A stretch of 64,000 nt of DNA from Echinometra lucunter (GCA_029962745.1 CM057154.1:18852857-18916856), one strand, 5' to 3'; shown: positions 1 through 11,511, counted from the first letter of the stretch. Notes: a model not told the origin generated them from the letters alone. A program made the numbers and translations.

Positions 1-164
1 CGGTTAAACGGCGTTAAGACCCCTTGGAACAGCCCGACGATGGGAGAAAATGAGATATTAATTCCTCCCCCCCCCCCCCCGAAAAAAACCTATTTTCAGC
101 TTAAGGAAATCAGTTTATTCTTAGGGAAATATTATAGTAGTTCACATTTCTAAGCAAATTCGCA

Positions 165-290
165 AAAATGTGTGCGACCAGAGTCTTTTAGAGGCAAATG
201 CTCGACGAGGGCTCGAACCCCACGACCCTCATGTCTGTAATCAAATTATAGATGACCATGCAACCACATTTCTTTGCCACCATGAATTTA
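165..290 (-). repeat. tRNA-derived SINE fragment
   Basis: On the minus strand, positions 219-209 read GGTTCGAGCCC, a near-perfect RNA polymerase III B box. It is followed by TCGTCGAGCATTTGCC, which resembles the region after the B box in tRNA-derived SINEs of marine deuterostomes as I recall them. No convincing A box or tRNA cloverleaf is visible, so this is called a degraded SINE piece rather than a tRNA gene. Boundaries are approximate. Confidence 0.45.
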
Positions 291-663
291 CATTTGGTTT
301 TCTGAACACACATTCAGACTTTCAAACTAGAATATTCTCAGTCATTTCAGTTGTCAGACCTGTATTCTGTTTTATCAAGTCTACGGATATAACCTCCTCA
401 CAAAAAAGTCTGGAAACTCAAGTATAATATCTTATATCTTTCTCGTCGTGGCATAATCATCACTTTGTTAAGCTTCATGAGACTGTGTATTTATTCCTCT
501 TTAAAATGATGTCCTATTTGTAATCACTGTGCTGTCATGGAATGAGCAGTACGTCAGAATAAGGGGCACAGTCAAAAGCGAAAAGCTGCAAAATGAAGTG
601 GGAAGCACTGGTAGTGTTATGCCAAGCACTTTCCTTTTCTAAATAAGGGAATGTGATTTTGTT

Positions 664-985
664 GATGAGCGTGTGCATTTGACTCCAATTGATCATCCAT
701 GAATGCATGCGTATTCTGAAGAATCTGAGATTGTAATTCATGCACTATGATGACTGTTAGGCGGCAAGATTTTCTGGTGTTTGGTCATTAACTTTGTGAA
801 GCATCAGGTTAACTTTGATAAGGCACGGGCAATGAGGCAGCTCAAATCTGGAGTTCTCCAAGAAGATATGTTGCAGCACAATTTGGATGAGTCCCAATAC
901 CATATCCAAGTGGAAAACAAAGTTCAGAGAAACTGGTGATGCTAAAGACAGACGAAGGAAGAAATGTCTTCCCCCCCCCCAAAAA

Positions 986-1017
<32 letters not shown>

Positions 1018-1337
1018 AAAAAAGCTTCCTAGCTTGAAAACCGCCTCAACACCCTTTCGGCATTGTGATACAGGCATTCTGCTCGACATTCATAGACAAG
1101 ATTTGATGGACAATACCTGTGCAATTTGCAGCTTTTCACTTTAGACCCTACCCTTGATGAGCGTGTGCATTTGACTCCAACTGATCATCCATGAGTGCAT
1201 GCATATTCTGAAGAATCTGAGATTGTAATTCATGCACTATGATGACTGATACAGGCATTCTGCTCGACATTCATAAACAAGATTTGACTGACAATACCTG
1301 TGCAATTAGCAGCTTTTCACTTTAGACCCTACCCTTT
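664..1337. repeat. mosaic of two duplicated ~90-bp blocks
   Basis: Two blocks recur almost exactly. Block R1 occupies 664-755 and 1156-1247; block R2 occupies 1066-1155 and 1248-1337. The order is R1, a 310-bp middle segment, R2, R1, R2. In the second R1-R2 pair the middle segment is missing, and the junction lies at shared TGATACAGG-like bases, which suggests a deletion or duplication through microhomology. The middle segment holds the transposase remnant listed separately and a poly-C/poly-A tract at 970-1023. Confidence 0.75.
820..960 (+). pseudogene. degraded Tc1/mariner-like transposase N-terminus
   Basis: The frame starting at 820 reads KARAMRQLKSGVLQEDMLQH. A second frame, one base out of phase and starting at 887, reads MSPNTISKWKTKFRETGDAK. 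Together they look like the paired-type helix-turn-helix start of a Tc1/IS630-like transposase: an RA..QL-SG--Q-D segment, then SPNTISKW and a FRETG-KDR linker. The two halves are in different frames and the reading ends in a C/A homopolymer, so this is a dead fragment. The family call rests on motif resemblance only. Confidence 0.5.
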
Positions 1338-3161
1338 ATTTTGGTGTACTGCACATTTTGTGTCGGAGAAATTATGCCATACGGAGCATCATTTTAAAGA
1401 GGAATAGACATACTTTCTCAAAATACTAAGCATGGTGATGATTATGCCATGGCAAGAGATATATAACCCATCAAACTTGAATTTCCAAACTTGTTTTGAG
1501 GAGTTTATCTTATATCATAATATGAAGGAAATAATGAATAACACTATCACATCATAAGTACAAAAATATGATTACACGACATCACCCATAAGTATAGTTT
1601 TCATAAGTTTTAATTCAGAGCACTTAAAGCTCATTATTCAGGTTGACTGACAGAATAGCAAATAACACCAGCTAATTAAAAATCTGGATGTAAAATATGA
1701 GATAGGATTTATGCTTACCATAGTTGGAATGCATATGCGACAGATTGTTTTTTTGAAGTGCATCTGCAACGACACTAAGTCTTAAGAACCGACTGGCGAT
1801 ATTTCGTTCTTTTGATCATTGTGGTCTTCTGTCGCAGATACTTAAAGAAGAACAATATGTATTTGACATGTTTGAATCTTAAATTTGTTCTTGTCTTATC
1901 AACTGTTTCCATCCGTTAGCTGAGCTAAGTATAACCTGTAATTAATCAGAATTGACTTTGATAAAATTACAGCGCAAGGTCCAACAGAATGTTGCTAAAT
2001 CGGCTTTTCATTAAAAATCATATACATACTCTCTTTGCAGTCGGGTGCAGTGAACAACCTCATAAATAAACATCTTACGGTGCAACAGTTATTTTGGAAC
2101 GTGATTTACGAACTAAGCGACTTTGTTATCAATATCAGCATTAATAATAATCAACTGGATAAATCATTAATTCCAAATGTTTGGCGAATCAAACAAGATA
2201 AGGCGCATCATGTGACAAAAGTCCGCACCTCAAATGAGATACCATAATGTTTGATTTTATAACAATATGGATGAAGATGATTTTGCAATGCCAAAGCCGC
2301 AGGGGGGGGGGGGTAACTCTAGAAGGTTACTCCAAGACTTGTCGATAAACCGCAAAATCGTCCCCCCCCCCCTCCCACCCACCACGGCAAAAGATTCCTT
2401 GATCCACCACGGCTGTCCCGTACAGAAGTAATATAAAAATGCCATTTTTTCGATCTTAAACAAGAAACAGAACGAGCTCTGAACAAGCTAGCTCCTTATC
2501 TCATTTGCGTATCCAACAGTGCACTGGAGGAAGGGGTTTACTGTTGCCCAGGCAGTCAGAATTCCTGTACACAGGCACGGGTTTTCTAAAACCAGCTATC
2601 CATTTGTCAAATCACCCCCTTCTCAAGTATTATGGACCCCATTCTTGAAAAATTTATCCCTAAACGCATATCCCCTAAACAAGGTCTCTGTCTCTTCCTT
2701 CTTTTTTTAATGTTAAAAAAGAATTGTGCAGTTCGAGATTGCAAAAAGTCCAGACTGAGGATGAGTAGAATAAACATGATAAATGCAAACTCAAAAAATC
2801 ATACGATTTTCCCTAAGTTTGACCTATTTTACACCCCAACCCTCTTCTCCCCAACTCCCCTCCCCGTCGTTTCAGAGTATAGCCAAGTCATTGGTTAGTA
2901 GGTCAAGAGGCAAGCAGCTATCTCCCGAAGATAAGTGGTTCTGCGGAACGTGCTTGGCGCCGTACCGACTTATTATGAGCATCAACATTACTTGACTGGT
3001 GTCGATTTGAGACTCATGAGTTCTATACATGAGAAGCAAAGATAAGTCTGTCGTGTTCATGGGCATCAACCGGGGAGGGAGGGGAGGCTAATGGTCACTG
3101 GCCATTATCTCCTGAAAATTAATCTAGTTTATAGGTCAACTTGCTGCTCGAGTCCTTGCAG
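1338..3161. other. non-coding, no gene seen
   Basis: AT-rich sequence with several short open frames, none with recognisable domains or splice context. Poly-G and poly-C tracts at about 2301-2310 and 2363-2373 sit in what look like degraded transposon pieces. Confidence 0.5.
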
Positions 3162-3195
3162 CTATATTTCTAACATTTTATGAGTAGAAGAATAG

Positions 3196-3380
3196 CATAA
3201 CATGAGATAGAAAGACAAGATGTAAACCAATCTCTTTTCATAAGAATAGTAATAATCATGATAACTAGCGTTGGTTAAGATACTTGAAATGAAATATAAC
3301 ATTAGATACAGAGACAAAATGCAAACCAATTTCCTTTCTAAGGAAAGTATTTTTGCTGGCATTTGTTAAGATACTTAAAA
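3196..3380. repeat. tandem pair of ~100-bp units
   Basis: The segment beginning AACATGAGATAGAAAGACAA near 3197 recurs near 3298 as AACATTAGATACAGAGACAA. Both are followed by a shared stretch ending GTTAAGATACTTGAAATG or GTTAAGATACTTAAAATG. The two copies differ by scattered substitutions. The second copy runs directly into the GCGAGCGAGCG repeat. Confidence 0.6.
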
Positions 3381-4500
3381 TGCGAGCGAGCGTAGCGAGC
3401 GAGAGCTTTCAGGTTTTTTTTTTTCTTTCTCTGTCATTTTTTACAGTGAATTATTGGGAGGTTGATGATAATACAAGCCATTCCCCACCTAAATTCACTG
3501 CCAAAAAAGACACATAAAGATATGAGAAAGGAAGATGCCAATAAAATGTACGCTGCTAAAATGATAAGAATGGAGTAACAATACACTAGAACCTGCTCTC
3601 ACTATTTAAAAAAAACATCCATTTATCTCGCTCTCTCACTACGCTCACTCATAGTATCTAGAAGCAATATATTTTTTAGCAGCAGGGGGACACGCCCCCT
3701 ATCCCCTCAAAAAAAGTGGAAGACACAATAGGGCATGTTCCTCCAGAAACAATTAAGCTGAGGGCCTTTCTTTTATAACTTGAGTGTATATTCCCCCCCA
3801 AAATCCCTCAGAAACATGTCCAAATATCATGATACTTTTGGAGCGAGGTGTCCAACTATCCTCGCAGGAGGATGATTTTGGTGGCATTTCTACGCTTTAA
3901 AGAATATAGGAGGTTTTTTCGGTAGCTGCTTCGCTCGCTTGTAGAATCAGAATGTTTGGATGGCAAGCGACGAGCCAAAATGCACAAAAGAGTCATTACT
4001 AGTATTTGGTAGATAGGTGATCAAATATACTCTCTGAGGTGTATCAAGAGTGTAAATTTTTTCCTCGCTGGCTGCGCTCACTTATATTATTAGATGCAGG
4101 ATAGTTTGGGAAGTCGAACGAATTGGGCATGCAAGTGATTTGACCAAATGTGTAATTCAGATAACTTGTAGGCCTATTCGCCTATAGTGTATTCAATGAC
4201 GAAATGAGACTTTATCGGCAAAAGGGTGTGTTTTTCTCGCTCCCTCTCCTGTAATATGCAGAAACAGGGTGTTTTGGGACATTAAACAATTGGACCAGCG
4301 AGGTGCTATATATTTTGGCAACGAGGTCGCCAAATGTACCATTCAAATGTCTTACAGGCCTACAGAGTGTATTTTGATGTCAAAATAACATTTCTTTTTT
4401 TCGCAAGAACTTGGAACTCGCTTCGCTCGCTCGCTAAATAAAAAGCAGGGTGGTTCATACTCTAAAAAGAAATGTCATCCCCCTTTTTTTCAAAAAGCTT
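3376..4500. repeat. degenerate minisatellite with GCGAGCGAAGCGAGC-type motif
   Basis: Short GC-rich palindromic clusters of the form CTCGCTTCGCTCGCT recur at about 3379, 3628, 3926, 4062, 4237 and 4420. The last three spacers are roughly 135-185 bp and share text: a poly-T, the CTCGCT cluster, a GCAGGGTG-like motif, then GGCAACGAGGTCGCCAAATG and AGGCCTA-GTGTATT. This looks like a tandemly repeated interior of a non-autonomous DNA transposon. The same CGCTCGCTCGCTAAATAAA motif occurs inside the hAT-type element at 31901-32293. Confidence 0.6.
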
Positions 4501-4610
4501 CGAGACCCCTATTAAAGCATTTGATTAAAGTAATAAGGATCTATCTCTGCGACATGGTTTGAAAACAATTTCTTGTGTGGTGTATGGGTCTATGGGACGG
4601 TAGATTAGTA

Positions 4611-4849
4611 TGGTGGCCCTGAAGTACGCTCGGCGACAGGTAATAAAAAGTTGCAAAGTTTGCGACAAAAATTGTCAATCGCAACCACTAATCGCAGAGT
4701 TCGCGACCAAAGTCGTCCACTTTGCTGCCAAGTCGCAAAGTTCGCGTCCAGTGGTCACGAATTTCGCGAGCTAAATCGCGAATTTCACGACTTGGCCGCG
4801 AAATTCACGGCGCACATGACCTGTCGTCGAGCGTACTGCAGTGCCACCA
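4611..4849. mobile_element. MITE with 31-bp terminal inverted repeats
   Basis: Positions 4611-4641 and the reverse complement of 4819-4849 match over 31 bases with three differences; the core shared string is AGTACGCTCG then CGACAGGT. The interior is rich in small palindromes such as TCGCGAATTTC. There is no open frame for a transposase. No clear target-site duplication was seen, so the superfamily is not assigned. Confidence 0.7.
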
Positions 4850-5922
4850 AACCACTGTCGGCAAATACAGGCCTTATACCCCCCGCCCCACCCCCGTTCT
4901 AGCGACGCCCTATATCTCTCCGCTCCTTCACTTAGTCTATCCTTTATGTTTGAACCCCCAACACCCTTCCCCCGCTCATTCGCTTTGCTCCCTCGCCGAG
5001 GATATTCAGCATGAACCATCCCCCCACAAAAAAAAAAACGAATACAAATCGACATCCATGCCCCATGTGGAAAAGACTTGTCTTTTATGCTTTATTTAAC
5101 CGTTTGAAAACACCAAAGAACATAATGTGTGACAGTGGGAATGCATGATAAGCAATAATCATAGACCTACAAGAAGAACCTGAATGAAGTTATAGTGGGA
5201 TCATTCATGTTTCCAGGGCGGGCCGCCGGGCATAGCGCCAAGTGCACGCGACATTACCTGCTCTGGCATATCTAAATTTTTAGATCCAAAAGGTACTACT
5301 TGAAAGATGTGATATTCTGTTTAGGTTTTTTTCCATCGCTTTACAAAGGTACAAAGGTTTATTCAATAAAATGTTATCGTGTCATCGCTTATAAACAGTT
5401 TCAAAACTGTGGTGCATTCATTGATATCATAGATGCTCAATATAGTCCTACCGATAGAACGGATGCAACATTACATACAGTAGTTCTAATCTAGTGTTTA
5501 TGATATGTTTATTAGTCTCATGCTTCACTGCTTGCTATACATGCAGGAAAAAAATTAATATTGTAGGGCTAAACAAAAATGTTTGTTTATCACGCAAAAA
5601 TTATCCTTCTTGATGAAATTTATTGACACAATTATTGATTAACAGATAAAGGAAGCTAGGTGCACTGGAATCAAGGAAGTTTGACTAGCGTTTTGTTGGC
5701 TCCGTTTGCCCAGAGTACAATTCTTGTCATGTCGTAATTCAATGTACTAGAACTTGGTGCTAAATTGATACAATACGATTTGTTACAACATAACACAATT
5801 AAACGCTATTAGTACGACACAACACATGTTATGAAAATAGACAGCAATAATGCGCACAGTATGATTTACATGAAAAGAATAGAGAGGGTTGATTCCCTCA
5901 CCACCGTCCCCACCCCGGCCTC
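4850..5922. other. non-coding, probable 3' flank of Ig-like gene
   Basis: No gene seen. On the minus strand AATAAA occurs at 5624-5619, about 300 bases downstream of the stop of the Ig-like gene, and is a possible poly(A) signal. The 4870-4990 part is C-rich. Confidence 0.4.
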
Positions 5923-6834
5923 CTATTCACACTTGCCCCTACGCCAGTGAAATATGAAATAAAACAAGAAAACAGATAGAAAAGAAACTGCCAGTACACC
6001 ATACAACACTAGTTTAGTGAGATCTATCATTTCTGGAGTATCTTTTGTTGTGTGTTTCATGGTCAAGTTGAGTTGCGAATCGGATACGAGTGGAATGCCA
6101 ACGTCTTCCTTGGAGTCGTGAGATGGCGCTAGATCTGATACTAGTACTCTCGTGCCAACATTTGGGCACGGTTCTGTGATGCTGAGGACAGTGTTGTTCT
6201 TTGGATCCCAACCCCAGTCTTTACACTCACATCTGTCTTTCGTTTCTTCTAGGGTTGCAGAACAGCAGAAAACAGGAGTTGACACTCTCGAAAGCATTTT
6301 CTGGTCGATCGTTTTGCTATTCTCCTTCGGGTTGTTCAATGACGGTATCCTCAAGGCACTTTGGTAACATACGATATGTCCTGGTATACTCCCTGCCGAA
6401 GCTCTGCAGTGCAGTCTGATCCATGCTTTGTGGTACTTGCCTCTTGGCTCGCAGGACGCCTTACCCGGGGGATAACCAACCTCCAATCGAATTCTCACAT
6501 CGTCTGGTAGTCTCTGACCATTCTTCCATGATGCAAGAACATAAGTACCAGTGTCATCTCTCGTAACATGGTGGATAATAAAATCTAGAGTGCAATTGTC
6601 ATGTCCGGCGTCTTTCTTCATTGTTGTTTGATAATGTGGGGACGGTGGTGTCGATTCTGGATCGGCTGAAGTGAACAATGGATACCCATGGCCGTTCCTT
6701 AGCGTGACATCTGTGTTTTCGCACGGATAGCGGAAACTGAGCGTAACATTTTCTCCTTCTTTGACTCGAAGAGATGTAGAGCCATGTAGAGTGATTGTCA
6801 TCAATGTAATTATGAACATAAACAAAGTATCCAT
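5923..6834 (-). CDS. single-pass Ig-like membrane protein
   Basis: A 303-residue uninterrupted frame starts at the ATG at 6834; the frame is open further upstream only through a TTG codon, and this ATG directly precedes a signal peptide. Order of parts: signal peptide 1-20; Ig V-like domain about 22-119 with VKEGENVTLSF and the F-strand motif DTGTY at 94-98; a second cysteine-rich domain about 121-225 that begins YPPGKASC; a Ser/Thr-rich stalk; a transmembrane segment about 273-297; and the short tail RRGKCE. N-glycosylation sequons lie at N29, N80, N213 and N256. It is probably a cell-surface receptor or adhesion protein. I recall similar YPPGKASC proteins among sea urchin predictions. No ligand can be inferred. 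The whole coding region lies in one exon, though a 5' non-coding exon is possible. Confidence 0.72.
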   Translation of the reverse strand: MDTLFMFIITLMTITLHGSTSLRVKEGENVTLSFRYPCENTDVTLRNGHGYPLFTSADPESTPPSPHYQTTMKKDAGHDNCTLDFIIHHVTRDDTGTYVLASWKNGQRLPDDVRIRLEVGYPPGKASCEPRGKYHKAWIRLHCRASAGSIPGHIVCYQSALRIPSLNNPKENSKTIDQKMLSRVSTPVFCCSATLEETKDRCECKDWGWDPKNNTVLSITEPCPNVGTRVLVSDLAPSHDSKEDVGIPLVSDSQLNLTMKHTTKDTPEMIDLTKLVLYGVLAVSFLSVFLFYFIFHWRRGKCE

Positions 6835-7203
6835 TCTCGCAGTCGGTATATCAGTGTTTGGAGACAAGAATGATAGTAGATACTTTGATATTCTTGGTAG
6901 GTCTACTGGGCAGTTCGGACTAGTTGGTTGTGGTGATCACTCATTCAGTTTGTCGGTTGTTTACATCACTTTAATAAACTGCACATGAAAGGGAATTAGT
7001 CACATGAAAACTGACTAAATGAATTATCCAAGCTAAGAACACGTTCTGTCCTCTTCTTGATTCACATCCATTGACATGATATTTGATCATATTTAGAATG
7101 GTTGAATCTGTCAAATCCGGACATTCTCCATCGTTTGGAAGCAAAGTCTTGTTGCTAATCGACGTTGACTCAACGAAACCAGTTTCACTATAGGCCTGAA
7201 AGA
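6835..7203 (-). other. possible 5' leader exon of the Ig-like gene
   Basis: On the minus strand a good splice acceptor, TTTTTTTCTTTCAG, ends at about 7197. The sequence from there to the ATG at 6834 could be the non-coding start of the same exon. The open frame that follows the acceptor (starting AYSETGFVESTS) is out of phase with the Ig-like protein and stops near 6971. It has no recognisable domain. Confidence 0.3.
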
Positions 7204-10130
7204 AAAAAACGTGCCAGTAAATTATCAAGATTAATAAATAACATAAAAACTAAAAAAGTACCACTAATATCTTTTTGTATCAGTCTAGACATTAAGTTTT
7301 TCTGTCTGCATTCATATTTTTGCATGCATTACTTTCTCTCTCAAATTATATATTTATGCTATCAATAGTACATGATAATGACCGATTCCTTTGCTACCCT
7401 TTATCTCTATCATTCTATCCATGCTATCTCTCCCCCTTACACTGCCTTATCTACACCCCCCCCCCCCCCCTCTCTTGCTTTCTTAAGGGGCGTCATACTC
7501 TGATCATGCCAATATCCATAACTAACAAAAATCTTGCAGCTACTACTAATATTCACATGTTGGGAAATTTCATTTAAAAGTTTATCCAATATTCCTACTA
7601 ATGAATGTTGAACTATCAACACATGACTGAAAGCAGACTAAAATCATGAATCAAAATAAGAGACGATTTTTTTGCTTACCGAAACTTAAATACATTAGCG
7701 TCAAATATTCTTAAGATTAGTTACAGCTTTCACAATGCAACGCTGAACAGAAGTGCATGTAAAACTTGTGTTCTTTGCTTGATCATAATATTTTATGTCG
7801 TGAATATTTGTCAAATCAATGCTATAAATCTTAATAATTTACATTATACTACTTGCCTTTGACCCTCGAACATTGTTCATCTTTTATAACTGAACTGGGG
7901 AGCATTGCTGTTAAACAAACAGAAATCAGCCTCAATATACGTATTACCAAACTCCACCCCCACTGGATAGCTCTCTCTCTCTCTCTCTCTCTCTAATCAT
8001 GCTAATTTTTACTCTTTTCATCCCTCTTTCGTGCCCCTCTCAATGTTGGTTAATCATACTTCATTTATTTTGTTTCCTTGCTTTTCTTGTCTTCCTGTTG
8101 ACTATTAATTTTTTCATCATTCCACGTTTTTGGATAATTTCATTGAACCACATCTACTTGAATTTAATTGCTCTTATTGTATTGTTGACCGTCATGTTTC
8201 AATATTTGATAAATTCATGGAGTATTATTATGTCATTAACTGCAACAGTACTCCGTGAAGCCTGTTCTATCTTTACATGGTTAAATGTATTTCAAATATA
8301 TAGCTTTCTGTTTATGACCTTCTAGGGTCCCTTATGCAGAATATCTCCATTGTTGATGAATTACACTGAACTGTACAGTGCTGTAAAACATCAAAACTCA
8401 TCAGCGCTTGATCTGTCTTGGAGGATAAGACCTTAAAGAGCGCCCTCTTCTTTATGCATCTCACACTATAAAAAAAAAAAAAAAAAAATCCGTGAAGAGG
8501 GAAGCGGATACGGCACTTTTTTGTTTTTACACGAATGGTTCGTAAAATGGCATTTAGGTAAGTACACCGTGAATGGTCGCGGAGAAGAATGTTTAGAAAG
8601 GTGGTTTCATTGCAAAACCATCAGAGTAATTTCGTGTAAAGGGAGGAAAAAAAAGTTATTGACAATAATTGCTATAATAACTCTTTTCTTCAAAAATTGA
8701 CTTACACTATAAGAGCAAACACCCTTTATTTCTAGCTCTTGTTGATACGAACTCCAGTCAGTCACACTAATTTTCCAAGAAGGATTTTCAAATTTTAATT
8801 CTAATTCAAATTCAAATTGAATTTGATTTGAAAAAAAAAAAACTAAAAAAAGGATTTGGCTGAGGATAGAAGACTATGAAGGCAAAGAGGTAAAATCTTG
8901 GAATTTCTTGCACAACACAAATCCGAAACAAAATGATTCTTGTTTTATATAGAGACGTCTGCCCATGATCTACCCTCCCTGCCTGAAAATACACCCCCGC
9001 ACAGCTACCCCCCCCCCCACACACACACACTCAAACATTCAAACACAATGATAAAACGAAGGAAGTAGCCACAAAAAGTGACGATGTTCGTAGGTCAGTC
9101 ATAGATAGTGTAATCACGTGACTTTCGGGTGTTCTGTGTGGTATAATAATGCCAGGCAAGTGGACACAGGAAAGCTGAGAAGAGAATAGTGAAGCTAGCC
9201 AGTAATCTGTAAAGAAATGGCACTAAACAAGGAAAATGAAATAGCCAAAGACGAGACCCCCCCCCCCCCCATGTCCATTATAACATACTGCGCAGTGGTA
9301 AGGCCTGGCGGTCCATTAAAACCCACACAAACCGTTATCTAAACTCCTTTATTCCATTATCTGTTCGGCTACTCAATGAATAAACGCATCCAAATAGTTA
9401 ACTAATTCCTTGCATGTCCTTATGTTTCAATAATTCATTACGAGTATTTTATACTTCCCACAACCCTTAAGTTTCCTGCAGAAAGCACATGTATGAATGT
9501 TATTGTATTCTCTTATTTCTTTCTTCCGTTTCTTCTTCCTCGTCTTCTTCTTCTTCCTCCTCGTCTTCTTCTTCTCCTACTTCTTCTTTCTCCTCTTCTT
9601 CTTTTACCTCTTCTTATTCTTCCCTCTTCTTTCTTTCTTTCTTTCTTTCTTTCTGTCTGTCTGTCTTTATGGCAGTTTATACAGTTATATCTACGATAAT
9701 CTAACACACGTTTCACGTACCTCCAGTCATCTATGATGCTGCTCCCTGCATGTATTTTCTTTCATTTATTACTTTGCTTGTGATTGTAATATTTTATTTG
9801 TTTATTTATTTGGCTTGCCTGTTTGTTTATGTTAATGATCCTTTTAAACGCATGTAAACAAAACAAATTTCCATTGATATGGACAATAAAAGAATTAAAA
9901 GCAAAAAAGCAAAACAATGAGGACTTTATCCCTGCAAACAAAATTCTTAGATCATGTAGATTCATAGGGAAATAGGCAAAATAACTTTTTTACATATTTG
10001 TAAATAAACAAAATTCATTTCGCTACTGCGACAAATAAACAACCCATTTTAGCGCATTGATCATTCAGTCAATCAGTTGCTTAGCAAAAAATTGTAATCA
10101 CGTTATGATGCATGCTATAAGTATGTCATA
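7204..10130. other. non-coding, microsatellite-rich
   Basis: No gene seen. It contains poly-C at 7459-7471 and 9259-9270, (CT)n at 7972-7994, poly-A at 8470-8487, a CA run near 9017-9030, and a long C/T-rich stretch at 9515-9660 made of CTT and TTTC repeats. Short hydrophobic frames such as 7999-8325 follow from T-rich composition. Confidence 0.5.
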
Positions 10131-10468
10131 TACTGCTTTCACATCAAGGTACGGTCGCTGCGACCGTACCCAGCGACCGATCGGACGTGCTTTCGTCAAA
10201 ATTTGGTCAGGCCCAGAGCGATCGGTCGCTGTATAGCTGACCTAGCCGGAAGCGGAAGTAGAGATAGTGCGTAGGCATGTATGGGGGTCATTGCATTTCG
10301 ATCGGTCGCTGAGTACGATGTGCTTTCACATTTAGCTTGCATCGGTCGCGATCGGTCGCTGAAGTACCTCACCGACCGTACTCAGCGACCGATGAAATGC
10401 TTTCACATTATGATTTCATCGGTCGCAGCGACCGCTCGCAGCGACCGTACCTTGGTGTGAAAGCAGTA
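10131..10468. mobile_element. palindromic element packed with CGGTCGC/GCGACCG motifs
   Basis: Terminal inverted repeats of about 34 bp, starting CTGCTTTCACA and then CAAGGTACGGTCGCTGCGA, lie at 10133-10166 and at the end near 10433-10466, with about two mismatches. Both ends are flanked by TA (10131-10132 and 10467-10468), a possible 2-bp target duplication. The interior repeats ATCGGTCGC and GCGACCGAT many times and has two internal TGCTTTCACATT copies near 10320 and 10397. There is no transposase frame. It is much richer in GC and CpG than its surroundings. Confidence 0.7.
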
Positions 10469-11412
10469 ATAGACATTCTGCTTTATTTCGACTCCATAAA
10501 TCAGACACTGGCGAATGGCGGGCGCCATCGGCCCTTTGCCGCCGCAGTCGCCGCAGCCGCCGCCCCCCCCCCCCCCCCCATTGAATCTCAGTATGTAATA
10601 CCGCAAGTAATTCGGCATACTCTTTCTGAAAGTATTTCATCTCCTCTATACATTTTGTTACCCCCCCCCCCCTCTCAAATCCCGAAGTAGCTTTAGATAC
10701 TGTACAAGATCTCGAAGGATGGTGGTAGAGAAATTAGAAAATGAGGCATTGTAATTATAATACTGAACACTTTATGAAATTAAGATGTGTAGATAGGCTA
10801 CTACTCTTCCTTCACCCGAGCCCACTTAACGAATTTCTTATCCTATTTGCATGAGAGGCTAAATCGCACTAGACTATCCGACATAAGATTATCACTTCTG
10901 TAGGCATTTTCCTCTAGTTTAACCGACATCCTTTCCATCAATATTGAACTTTTTCCTTTCCAAATCTCAAAGAAATACACCTCTTGATTGTCAAACACCG
11001 GTTACTCGGTCAAGTATTGGAAAGTAGAAGAGAAGGAGGAAAAATTGAAAGAGATCTTTCTATTTGACTAAATGACTACAAGTCATGCATATTCATGATG
11101 TGATTTCCGTGTAGGTTTCATGAATGAATGGCGAAGGAAAGGGGCGTTTATGTTTTTTTTTATGATGCGCAGTGAAGCGCATAGCACCTTCATTGGGTTA
11201 ACGTTTCGAACACGAGCAGAGCGCCACACACTTCTTCGAATGGTGCTTACAGGGCTGCGGATATACCGTTAGATAGCTCACCACTCCAGTCGAAACGCCA
11301 GCAGCGTCGCGGAGAGCTACAGCAAACACCTCGCTCGGCTACACTCCTCTGAATATATTCTCTTATATAGTTTGTAGTTGGGAGAAAAGATTTTAGAGAA
11401 ACATCAATTACA
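10469..11412. other. 5' flank of the SLC5 gene
   Basis: No separate gene seen. A GCC-rich stretch with poly-C lies at 10540-10578 and another poly-C at 10661-10671. The promoter and 5' UTR of the SLC5 gene are expected here. A weak TATA-like TTATATAG lies at about 11363-11370, only some 45 bases before the ATG, so its role is doubtful. Confidence 0.4.
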
Positions 11413-11511
11413 ATGGATGAGCCATCAAATAATGACATTGCCACCCTGAACTGGGTGGACATTGTGGTGATCGTCGCCTATTTCGTCTTTGTCATGCTAG
11501 TCGGAGTATGG
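11413..11511 (+). CDS. SLC5 (SGLT-type) cotransporter, first coding exon
   Basis: This exon encodes 33 residues, from ATG to ...VFVMLVGVW, and ends in phase 0 before the donor GTATGT at 11512. SLC5 proteins are plasma-membrane sodium-coupled transporters of sugars, inositol or related solutes. The short acidic start followed by LNWVDIVVIVAYFVFVML matches the N-terminus and first helix of SGLT-type members. The fit with the exon at 25910-26086 is exact: joining VGVW to ASFQSSR reproduces the family's order at this junction. That exon is on the opposite strand here, explained by contig 2 being inverted. The substrate cannot be told from these exons; the rest of the gene lies outside the window. 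Confidence 0.82.

Noticed and set aside
180..260. A functional tRNA gene near the B box at 209-219
   Set aside because: No A box or paired acceptor stem; fits a decayed SINE better.
7999..8325. 108-residue hydrophobic frame resembling a multi-pass membrane protein
   Set aside because: T-rich composition alone explains it; no family motif or splice context.
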